Source: Virgibacillus sp. 7505 (GTDB lineage Bacteria; Bacillota; Bacilli; Bacillales; Amphibacillaceae). From it: a DNA stretch of 64,000 nucleotides. The stretch spans positions 26,223 to 90,222 of the forward strand of contig NZ_NPBF01000026.1 of the NCBI RefSeq assembly GCF_002272135.1, given 5' to 3'. The notes under the pieces are model-generated. The model made no database searches, was not told the origin of the DNA, and saw only the letters and a program-made list of their open reading frames with translations. The position numbers and the translations under genes were made by a program. This document shows, in pieces, positions 52,676 to 61,000 of the stretch; the stretch's first letter is position 1, and the number at the start of each line of letters is the position of its first letter.

Positions 52676-53014
52676 ATGGAGTGCATGAATAATATGAGAG
52701 ATTACACGCTATTGCTTCGGACATTTGGGGATAAGCTTCGATATCTGAGAAAAAAACAGATGCTGACACAGGAGGAATTGGCTGGCATGGCGGGTTTTAA
52801 TCGATCGTACTACTCCGATATTGAAAACGGCAAGCGAAATATTTCTTTTGTGGGCATCAGTAAGTTGGCAATAGCACTGAATGTGGAAATGGTGGACCTT
52901 CTGCCAACAAAAGAGGACTATTATAAGCTGCTTGATTTGTCAGCAGAATACAACCAGGAAACAATTACATACATATACGGCAGCACTGTTGAAAGGCAGT
53001 TACGCAAAACTTGA
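52676..53014 (+). CDS. Xre-family helix-turn-helix regulator
   Basis: A 112-residue protein with an N-terminal Cro/CI-type helix-turn-helix (FGDKLRYLRKKQMLTQEELAGMAGFNRSYYSDIENGKRNIS) and a short C-terminal tail of unknown role. Three in-frame ATGs (52676, 52685, 52694) compete; TATAAT at 52672-52677 may be the -10 element, which would favour an inner start. It precedes an HD-GYP-like gene by 87 bases with a hairpin between them. The target is unknown. Confidence 0.83.
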   Translation: MECMNNMRDYTLLLRTFGDKLRYLRKKQMLTQEELAGMAGFNRSYYSDIENGKRNISFVGISKLAIALNVEMVDLLPTKEDYYKLLDLSAEYNQETITYIYGSTVERQLRKT

Positions 53015-53066
53015 GGGGCTAAGGAATGAGATTCTATGCCAGCCAGTTGCGAAAATGGATTCTCAG

Positions 53067-53090
53067 GCTGCCAGAGTGGCAGCTTTTTTT
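53067..53090 (+). terminator. Hairpin with T run between the Xre and HD-GYP genes
   Basis: GCTGCCA pairs with TGGCAGC over GAG and is followed by seven Ts, then directly by the ribosome site of the next gene. It may give partial termination. Confidence 0.75.
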
Positions 53091-53101
53091 GAAAAAGGAG
53101 A

Positions 53102-54130
53102 ATGAAATTGATTCTAAAACGTAAACGCATCCAAGATATACTACTAGGTGATTTTTTGGGCAGTGACATTGTCCTGGCAGACAAGACAAAACTGGATAAA
53201 GGGACAGTCATTACTGCAGCATTACTGGAACAGCTGAAGCATAACAGAGTGCCGTCCGTCATCGTGGAAACTGCGGAAGAAGAGACTTCTGATCCATTTA
53301 GCAAGACAGATCGTCTTCAGCAGATGATTCTGCAGCTACAGGAGAAAGAAATGGATCATCAAGCAACATATAAACGAAGTATGGAAAAGCATTTTTACAC
53401 AAATTTATCTTATATCGCTTTTGAATATCGCTATGGAAAATTGCTTTATGAGGAAGAAAGCATCCGTTTCTTGAAGGACCTGTACATCAAAAGCCTGAAG
53501 ACGATGGGAAGAAGCAGTCTTTGGCATATGCTTGAGCAAAGAGATCCGTACGCTTTCATCCATTCCTTGGACGTTTTTGTGATCGGCACGATGCTCGCTT
53601 ATCATATGAATGTCGTGCAGCTGGAACTTTGTGCAACAGGATATTTATTTCACGATATCGGCAAGCTTGATATACCTCGTGAAATTCTTGATAAAACAAC
53701 GTCACTGACAAAAGAGGAATATGAGATTGTACAAACACATACGGTCAAAGGAGAGACACTCCTGCATCAGGCAGGTGAGCCTTTACTCGGCCGCTATGCG
53801 CGAAGTCATCACGAACGGCTGAATCGACAAGGCTATCCGGATGGTGCTTATTTGCCGGAACTAGGAGTGGATTTGCAAATATTAGCTGTCGTCGACACGT
53901 TTTCTGCTTTGACCCTTTCCCGCACTTATCGGGAAGTCCTTCCTGCAGCAGAAGCTATTCAGCTGATGCTGGAAATGTCGGAAGCATATCCAAAGAAAAT
54001 AGTGAAGAAACTGGCCCAGCTGATGCATATATTCCCTAATGATAAGAAAACACTTCAGCTTGACGATGTCATGCTGGATAAATATACGAATGAATCGTAT
54101 ATGGAAATAGGATGGAAGCAGAAGCCGTAA
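53102..54130 (+). CDS. HD-GYP-like phosphohydrolase domain protein
   Basis: A 342-residue cytoplasmic protein. The first 130 residues carry no recognised domain; the rest is an HD phosphohydrolase of the HD-GYP class: HSLDVFVIGTML, LFHDIGKLDIPREILDK, THTVKGETLL, RSHHERLNRQGYPDGAYLPE and ILAVVDTFSALT. HD-GYP enzymes hydrolyse cyclic di-GMP or similar nucleotides. The GYP triplet reads QGYPDG, fitting the class. ATG 53102 has AAAGGAG upstream. It is followed 93 bases later by prkA without a clear terminator. Confidence 0.85.
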   Translation: MKLILKRKRIQDILLGDFLGSDIVLADKTKLDKGTVITAALLEQLKHNRVPSVIVETAEEETSDPFSKTDRLQQMILQLQEKEMDHQATYKRSMEKHFYTNLSYIAFEYRYGKLLYEEESIRFLKDLYIKSLKTMGRSSLWHMLEQRDPYAFIHSLDVFVIGTMLAYHMNVVQLELCATGYLFHDIGKLDIPREILDKTTSLTKEEYEIVQTHTVKGETLLHQAGEPLLGRYARSHHERLNRQGYPDGAYLPELGVDLQILAVVDTFSALTLSRTYREVLPAAEAIQLMLEMSEAYPKKIVKKLAQLMHIFPNDKKTLQLDDVMLDKYTNESYMEIGWKQKP

Positions 54131-54223
54131 GCGTCGTTTATGGATTTGCTGGCATGATAGCCAAACCCTGGGCATACATTAAGGTAATCGCCTTTTGTTT
54201 AACAATGCCTGGGAGGTTAATGA

Positions 54224-56122
54224 ATGATGAATATATTGGATAAGGTACAGCAGTATCGCCAGGAACAAGAGAAGCTCCACTGGGAAGGAACGCTCGCTGA
54301 TTATCTGCGTTTGTTGAAAGACCGGCCTTATCTTGCTCAATCTGCACATTCCCGTGTATATAATATGATCAAGCATAAAGGCATTGAAGAAGAAGATGGT
54401 GTGAAAAACTATAGCTTCTTCAAGGATGCATTATTCGGTTTGGAAGAACCGCTTGAAAAGCTGGTAGAAGAATACTTCCATCCGGCAGCTCGGAGACTGG
54501 ATGTACGCAAACGGATTCTCCTGCTCATGGGACCGGTAAGCGGAGGGAAATCCACGCTCGTCAGCCTGCTCAAACGAGGGCTGGAGGAATATACACTGAC
54601 AGATGAGGGTGCAGTTTATGCCATAAAAGGCTGCCCGATGCATGAGGATCCGCTCCATCTTATTCCTGTTCATCTTCGCAAGGAATTCGAGGATGAATAT
54701 GGTATCCGGATTGAGGGGAATCTTTCCCCATTAAACCTGATGCGTCTGGAAGAAGAGTATGATGGAAGAATAGAAGATGTCGTTGTTGAACGAATTTTCT
54801 TTTCCGAAGATAAACGATCAGGAATCGGTACATTCAGTCCTTCCGATCCAAAATCACAGGATATTGCCGACTTGACTGGTTCCATTGATTTCTCCACAAT
54901 CGCGGAATATGGATCAGAATCGGATCCCAGGGCTTATCGCTTTGACGGAGAGCTCAACAAAGCCAATCGCGGCTTGATGGAATTTCAGGAAATGCTGAAA
55001 TGCGACGAGAAGTTTCTTTGGCATTTGCTTTCATTGACGCAGGAAGGCAACTTCAAAGCCGGCCGCTTTGCGTTAATCAGTGCGGATGAATTAATCGTGG
55101 CGCACACGAACGAATCAGAGTATCGTTCATTTATTTCCAATAAGAAGAATGAAGCATTGCATTCCCGGATGATCGTCATGCCGGTTCCTTATAATCTTAA
55201 GGTGGATGAAGAAGAGAAAATCTATCAGAAAATGATCTCGGAAAGTGATATTAAAGATGTCCATATCGCACCGCACACACTGAAGATTGCTGCGATGTTC
55301 ACAATTCTTACGAGATTGAAAGAATCGAACCAAGGCGGTATCAGCTTGCTGAAGAAAATGCATCTTTATAATGGGAAGCAGCTGGAAGGATTCAGCGACG
55401 CAGATATCCAGGAACTGAAAAAAGAACACAGCGATGAAGGGATGAGCGGCATTGATCCGCGCTATGTTATCAACCGAATTTCCAGTACGATCATTAAAAA
55501 GGAAATGCGTTCGATCAGTGCATTGGATGTACTTCGTTCCTTGAAGGATGGGCTTAGCAGTCATGCATCCATATCGAAAGAAGACCGCGAACGTTACTTG
55601 AATTACATCGCAGTAGCACGTAAGGAATATGATGAAATTGCGAAGAAAGAAGTACAGAAAGCATTCGTTTATTCTTATGAAGAATCAGCTAAAACATTGA
55701 TGGATAACTATCTGGATAATGTAGAAGCTTATTGTAATAAGACAAAACTGCATGATCCGCTGACAGGGGAGGAAATGCCTTCTGATGAAAAGCTGATGCG
55801 TTCCATCGAGGAGCAAATTGGGATTTCGGAGAATGCGAAGAAAGCTTTCCGTGAAGAAATCCTTATCCGAATCTCGGCGTATGCACGTAAAGGGAAAAAG
55901 TTCGACTATCAATCCCATGAACGGCTGAGGGAAGCAATCCAGAAAAAGCTGTTTGCTGATCTGAAGGATGTAGTAAAAATCACAACGTCCACAAAAACGC
56001 CAGATGAGCAGCAGTTGAAGAAAATGAATGAAGTAGTCGCAACATTGATCGATGAATATGATTATAATTCCACATCGGCAAACGACCTGCTCCGCTATGT
56101 AGGAAGTTTGCTGAATAGATAA
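54224..56122 (+). CDS. prkA: Serine protein kinase / AAA+ protein PrkA
   Basis: A 632-residue AAA+ protein that follows B. subtilis PrkA almost without gaps. The P-loop is GPVSGGKST near residue 106, and the C-terminal kinase-like region is intact up to YVGSLLNR. It acts in sporulation, where it has been linked to sigma-K and to protease-like activity. ATG 54224 has GGGAGG seven bases upstream; ATG 54227 is an alternative. yhbH (DUF444) and spoVR partners, usual neighbours, are not downstream in the window. A perfect hairpin terminator follows. Confidence 0.96.
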   Translation: MMNILDKVQQYRQEQEKLHWEGTLADYLRLLKDRPYLAQSAHSRVYNMIKHKGIEEEDGVKNYSFFKDALFGLEEPLEKLVEEYFHPAARRLDVRKRILLLMGPVSGGKSTLVSLLKRGLEEYTLTDEGAVYAIKGCPMHEDPLHLIPVHLRKEFEDEYGIRIEGNLSPLNLMRLEEEYDGRIEDVVVERIFFSEDKRSGIGTFSPSDPKSQDIADLTGSIDFSTIAEYGSESDPRAYRFDGELNKANRGLMEFQEMLKCDEKFLWHLLSLTQEGNFKAGRFALISADELIVAHTNESEYRSFISNKKNEALHSRMIVMPVPYNLKVDEEEKIYQKMISESDIKDVHIAPHTLKIAAMFTILTRLKESNQGGISLLKKMHLYNGKQLEGFSDADIQELKKEHSDEGMSGIDPRYVINRISSTIIKKEMRSISALDVLRSLKDGLSSHASISKEDRERYLNYIAVARKEYDEIAKKEVQKAFVYSYEESAKTLMDNYLDNVEAYCNKTKLHDPLTGEEMPSDEKLMRSIEEQIGISENAKKAFREEILIRISAYARKGKKFDYQSHERLREAIQKKLFADLKDVVKITTSTKTPDEQQLKKMNEVVATLIDEYDYNSTSANDLLRYVGSLLNR

Positions 56123-56157
56123 TAAATAAGCCGCCGGGATCCCGGCGGCTTATTTAT
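56123..56157. terminator. Bidirectional terminator between prkA and the TauE gene
   Basis: AAATAAGCCGCCGGGATCCC and its complement form a 16-bp palindrome centred on GGATCC, with T-rich ends on both strands. Confidence 0.92.
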
Positions 56158-56162
56158 GTGAT

Positions 56163-56933
56163 TTATGCAGATAATAGTAAAAATCCTGCAAATATCGGAA
56201 GCAATACCATCGCTGTCTTCAAGTAGACAGGACGAACGCGTTTTGTGAATTTTGCTCCGACATAGGAACCGATCATCGTTCCTGCAACTACTTCAAAAAG
56301 TAATTTGATATCAAGGAAACCGAGCTGTGCATAGCCGACTCCGCCAGCCAAGGCGATTGGAATAATGATCATCATCGTTGTGCCTGCGGATTGCTGCGCG
56401 GACAGTCCGAGCAGGATAAGCAGTCCAATTTGGATGAATGGAGCAGAACCTATACCGAACAATCCGGATAGTGCACCTGTAATAATACCGAGCAATGCAG
56501 CGGAAATGAAATAAACAAGCTTGTTCTGGTAGATGAATGCACTTACTGTATTTTCTTTGTTGGAAGGTTTGCCCATCAGCAAAAGACGAATACATAGAAC
56601 TACACCCGATAATACGAGCATTCCGGCTGTAAGGTAATTCAAGATATCTTCCGGGATGATTCCGGAAAAATGAGAACTGATGAAGGCGCCAACTGCACCG
56701 AAAATACCAATGATCAAACCAGCCCGCAACGTGACATTTCCTTCACGGTAGTGACTGACTGCACCCGAGAATGATGAAAACAGCATTGATGTAAGAGCAG
56801 TGCCTAACGCTACGTGAATCGGGAAACCGAACAGCACTGTCAGGATGCTGATGATGAACCCAGATCCCCCGGCACCGACAAAGCCGACGATAAGACCCGC
56901 GGCAATCATGATAAGGATAATTTCAATAGCCAT
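56163..56933 (-). CDS. TauE/SafE-family anion exporter
   Basis: A 256-residue membrane protein with eight helices in the TSUP family (DUF81). The two repeat motifs are FVGAGGSGFIISIL near the N-terminus and GALSGLFGIGSAPFIQIGLL in the second half. Members export sulfite, sulfoacetate or related organosulfur anions. GAGGGAATTAGT precedes the ATG. It is divergent from a LysR regulator with a LysR box between them, so it is the probable target. The exact anion is unknown. Confidence 0.88.
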   Translation of the reverse strand: MAIEIILIMIAAGLIVGFVGAGGSGFIISILTVLFGFPIHVALGTALTSMLFSSFSGAVSHYREGNVTLRAGLIIGIFGAVGAFISSHFSGIIPEDILNYLTAGMLVLSGVVLCIRLLLMGKPSNKENTVSAFIYQNKLVYFISAALLGIITGALSGLFGIGSAPFIQIGLLILLGLSAQQSAGTTMMIIIPIALAGGVGYAQLGFLDIKLLFEVVAGTMIGSYVGAKFTKRVRPVYLKTAMVLLPIFAGFLLLSA

Positions 56934-56965
56934 ACTAATTCCCTCATTTCTTGTTGTACTTTTAG

Positions 56966-56994
56966 TTAACCATACTGAATTGGTATTGTATAAT
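56966..56994 (+). promoter_or_regulatory. LysR box within the lysR promoter
   Basis: ATAC-N7-GTAT (56972-56986) is a classic T-N11-A LysR box. It lies exactly in the 17-base spacer between TTAACC and TATAAT, the probable promoter of the LysR gene, so autorepression and control of the divergent TauE gene fit. Confidence 0.68.
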
Positions 56995-57027
56995 GCATAA
57001 ATAACATATAAAACATGCAGGAAAGGT

Positions 57028-57924
57028 ATGGGTCAGCTTATGGAATGGCAGCAGTTAGTTTATTTCAAGGAAGTAGCGGAGCGGGAGCACTATCTTCAGG
57101 CAGCAAAGGCTTTAGCCATCTCTCAGCCTGCCTTGAGCCGGTCGATTCAGAAGCTGGAGGAGCAACTCGGAGTCCAGCTTTTTGAGAAAAGGGGTCGGGG
57201 AATTGTGCGCAGCCTGTACGGGGAAGCTTTTTATATACATGCAGTCAAAATATTGGAAGAAATGGACAAGGCTGAAAAACACATTCGGAAAATGAAGGAT
57301 CCGCAGTATGGGGAAATTACGCTTGGATTTATGAGATCCCAGGGACTCCAGCATATCCCCCGGCTGTTGAAGCAGTATAAAGAGATATATCCTTCCGTCG
57401 AGTTCTCTCTGAATCAAGGCTCAACGGAAGAGCTGATCAACCAGTTAAGGGAAGGGAAGCTTGATTTATGTATCTGTAATATGGATCAAGGGGTAGAAGG
57501 GCTATCCTGGCGAAAGCTGTGGACAGATCAGCTTTATGTATATGTATCTGATACACACCCGCTCGCAAATGAAGAGCAGCTGGGATTAAAGCAGATAGAA
57601 GACGAGCCCTTTCTGCTTATTCGCCCAGGCTACAGTGCCCGGGTGATGTTTGAACAGATAGTCGAAAAATATGGACTGGAACCGAAAGTGGCGTTCGAAA
57701 GTGAGGATATGATGACAATTCTGGGTTTTGTCGCGGCAGGACAGGGCATTGCCCTGCTTCCATCCTTGGAGGCACTTCATATGCATCATGTCAGAAGCAT
57801 CCCGCTCATCGAACCGACAGAAAGGCAGATTGGTGTGGCTTGGCGCGAGGGAAGTGTACTATCTCCTGCAAGTGAGCATTTTATTGAACAGATTATCACG
57901 TACTCAACAAAATTTGGAGAATAA
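57028..57924 (+). CDS. LysR-family transcriptional regulator
   Basis: A 298-residue regulator with a winged helix-turn-helix at residues 6-65 (WQQLVYFKEVAEREHYLQAA, ISQPALSRSIQKLEEQLGVQLF) and a C-terminal effector domain of the periplasmic-binding fold (GEITLGFMRSQG, FLLIRPGYSARVMFEQI, MMTILGFVAAGQGIALLP). It is divergent from the TauE exporter. ATG 57028 is five bases from AGGA; ATG 57040 is the other possible start and matches the usual family N-terminus. A terminator follows. Confidence 0.9.
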   Translation: MGQLMEWQQLVYFKEVAEREHYLQAAKALAISQPALSRSIQKLEEQLGVQLFEKRGRGIVRSLYGEAFYIHAVKILEEMDKAEKHIRKMKDPQYGEITLGFMRSQGLQHIPRLLKQYKEIYPSVEFSLNQGSTEELINQLREGKLDLCICNMDQGVEGLSWRKLWTDQLYVYVSDTHPLANEEQLGLKQIEDEPFLLIRPGYSARVMFEQIVEKYGLEPKVAFESEDMMTILGFVAAGQGIALLPSLEALHMHHVRSIPLIEPTERQIGVAWREGSVLSPASEHFIEQIITYSTKFGE

Positions 57925-57952
57925 AGCGGCTTGATGTCGCTTTATTTTTTTC
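57921..57952 (+). terminator. Rho-independent terminator after lysR
   Basis: ATAAAGCGGC pairs with GTCGCTTTAT over TTGAT, then Ts; the stem includes the stop codon. Confidence 0.85.
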
Positions 57953-58081
57953 TGGTTAACACTTTAGCATATTTTGTCGAAGTATTATGGCAACAATTTA
58001 CAATCTCTTCATTGATCCTTAATACATAAATTCTAGAATGAATGCGGGGAGACAATCCCGATAAAAGATAGGGGGAGCTAT

Positions 58082-61000
58082 ATGAAGCGTTCATATCGGA
58101 TGGCTGCTGGTCTCAGCGCATGTTTGCTGCTTATGCAGACAGTTGTACCCGCATCCATTCCAGCCGTAAATGCAGAGGAAAAGATTCGGGAAGAAATGGT
58201 TTCTATTACAGAAGTCTACGGCAGCGAGAAACAAGGTGCTGATGGTTTATCTTTTATCGAAGTACATAATGGAACAAAAGAAGCGAAATCCTGGAAGGAT
58301 CTTAACATCATATACACAACCGACCAGGAGCAAAAACTTACAGTTCAAGAACAAGAGGAGCAAATTCCGGCAGACGGCTATGCAGTACTTGCTCTGGACA
58401 AAGAGGCAACCGCCGAAGCTTTCAACAGTCATTTCGGTACGGAATTGACAGACGCAGCATTCACCACCGTGACAGACCCCTACATATTCACAGACGATGA
58501 ACAGCAGCTTTCCATAACTGATACAACGAACGAGCAGACCTCCGTTTCTGTTTTCCATTTCCAAGACGTGGAGAAGGCAGAAAGTATCCACTTTGCTAAT
58601 AATCAAGAGACACCCACCATCCTGGCAGCACCATCACCAGGATCCGAAAAGATAGAGCAAGCTGAACAGGAAGAAAAAGTGGAAGACTCGGAGCAGGATT
58701 CCCCTGAGGAAGATGTGAAGGAAGCACCTGCTGCAGAAGGACAAGAGTCTGATCCAGCGCCTGAATCAGAGACGAAGGACCAGGTACAAGAAGAACAAGC
58801 TGATGCTGAAGCTAAGGAACAGCCAGCTGAAGAGACCGAAGAGCAGACTGAAAAAGGTGAACAAGAGATAGCAGCAGAAACGGATGAACCAGCCCAGGAG
58901 GAACAACCTGAGCAGCCTGCACTCGTTCATGAAGCGATTTCCAATGCCGAGAGCAGCCAGGATCTTACTATCACTGCATCTATTGAAAACGGAAACGCAG
59001 ATTCCGCAGTACTTACATATGTTACTGCTCCTGGAATGACCGAACGGAAGGTCGACATGACAGACAAAGGTGATGGCAATTGGGAAGCTGTCGTTTCGAA
59101 AGAGGTGCTATGGAGTCCGACGTTCCAATACAGCATTGATGTGGTCAGTGGAGATGCACCGCTCCGCTTTCCTGAAAGTGGATTTCAGAGCATACAAGTA
59201 GCAGTTGCCGAGCCTGATCCGCAGACACAGCCGCCCGTCCTTATCACGGAAATCGTTCCAGACAGTGATAATATCAGCGGTGCTGATGCGTATGAATTCA
59301 TCGAGGTTTATAACAACTCCGATCAATCGATGGATTTGAAGGATTATAAACTTTCCTATCAATATCCTGATGGAAGGCAGACAGATTGGGATATCGATCA
59401 ATCTGTCACATTGGAGCCAAAGGGTAAGGTTGTCATCTGGATCAAGAATGGTGCGAACCAGTCACTTGGGCTAGCTGATTTTAACAGCCATTATCAGACT
59501 GATTTGTCAGAAGACCAAATAATCGAAATGAACAATGATGGAATGGCAAATGGATCCGCTCGTACCATTGCATTCCAAACCGACAGCGGAGCACAGCTTG
59601 CAGCAGCAAGCTACAATGACTCGGAAGGAATCGATGATACGTTTCCGAATCAAGGAATCACGTACCAAGCTTCCGGTACCGCGCAAATGAAGAAGGTGGG
59701 ATTGCAGCTGAACGCTTCACCTGGCACTTTGATTGATGGACAAGTTCCAGCAGAAACCGTCAAGGTCGAAAAAGATGAAACAGCTCCGGAAATTAGTCAT
59801 GAACCGGTGAAAACAGTTACCATTCCTGCACCGCTTCAAATTGAAGCTGCCATAAAAGAAGAGAATTTCATTCAGCATGTGACGCTTTATATCAAAAAAG
59901 AGGGCACGGATGAATTCGAGCAATATAGCATGCAGCACACAGGAGAACTATATAAAGCTGAAATTCCTACTGCTGACCTGGAAGCAGGAACGCTGGAATA
60001 TTATATTGAAACATCCGATGGTTTCAACAGTTCCAAAACAGATACTTTTAAAGTGGAAGTGAAAAAGCCGGATACTGATTTTTCTGTGCTCCCTTCTTTA
60101 TTAGTAACAGAATTGGTGCCCGATTCTTCTAATGTAAATGGAGCGGACGGATTTGAATTCATCGAGGTTTACAACAATACGACAGCTCCGGTCGATATGC
60201 AGGATTATGATTTGACTTATGTATATCCGGATACGAGAGTGACCGCTTGGAAGCCGGACGAAAGCCCAGTCATCCAGCCTGGGGAGACTGCTGTATTCTG
60301 GATTATCAACGGTTCCAATAATGATTTGACTGCTGATGATTTTAATAATAATTACAGCACGAATTTAACCCTCGGTGAAAACTTGTTCAAAGTACAGTCG
60401 GGCGGGATGGCAAATGGCGACCAGCGAGGAATCGGTGTAGCAACAAAGACTGGAAGTACAATTGCGATGGCAACATATAACGAGGTGTCAGGCGTCAAAG
60501 ACACTGTTGCCAATATGGGAATCAACTTCAAGTATCCGCTTGATGGCTCGACAAATATGTTGAAGCTGAATGCTGGTACCATACTGGGTACTCCTGGAAC
60601 TGTAACTTCTGACCAAGTTCACGGTGAACCTATTCAAGTGGAAGAAGATAGCGTTGCACCAGAAGTGAGGGATCTGACGGACAAAGATACCATCAATCAA
60701 ACAGAAGATCTGCAGATCTCTGCTGAAGCATCTGATGATAAAGGTGTCAAACGTGTATCCATATTCTATCGTACTGATGACACCACTGATTACAAGAGAG
60801 TTGATTTAACCAAGAACGAACAGACAGGCTACTACCATCATACGGTTTACACACCAGAGCTGATTGCAAAGGACTATGTGGAATATTACGTGGCTGCAAC
60901 AGATGGTTTCAATGAAACAAAAACAGAAACAAAGCGTGTCAGTATTGAACGCGATCAAAAAGAATCCAGCCCGCGTTTGAATGTGGAGGAAGGACAGCTC

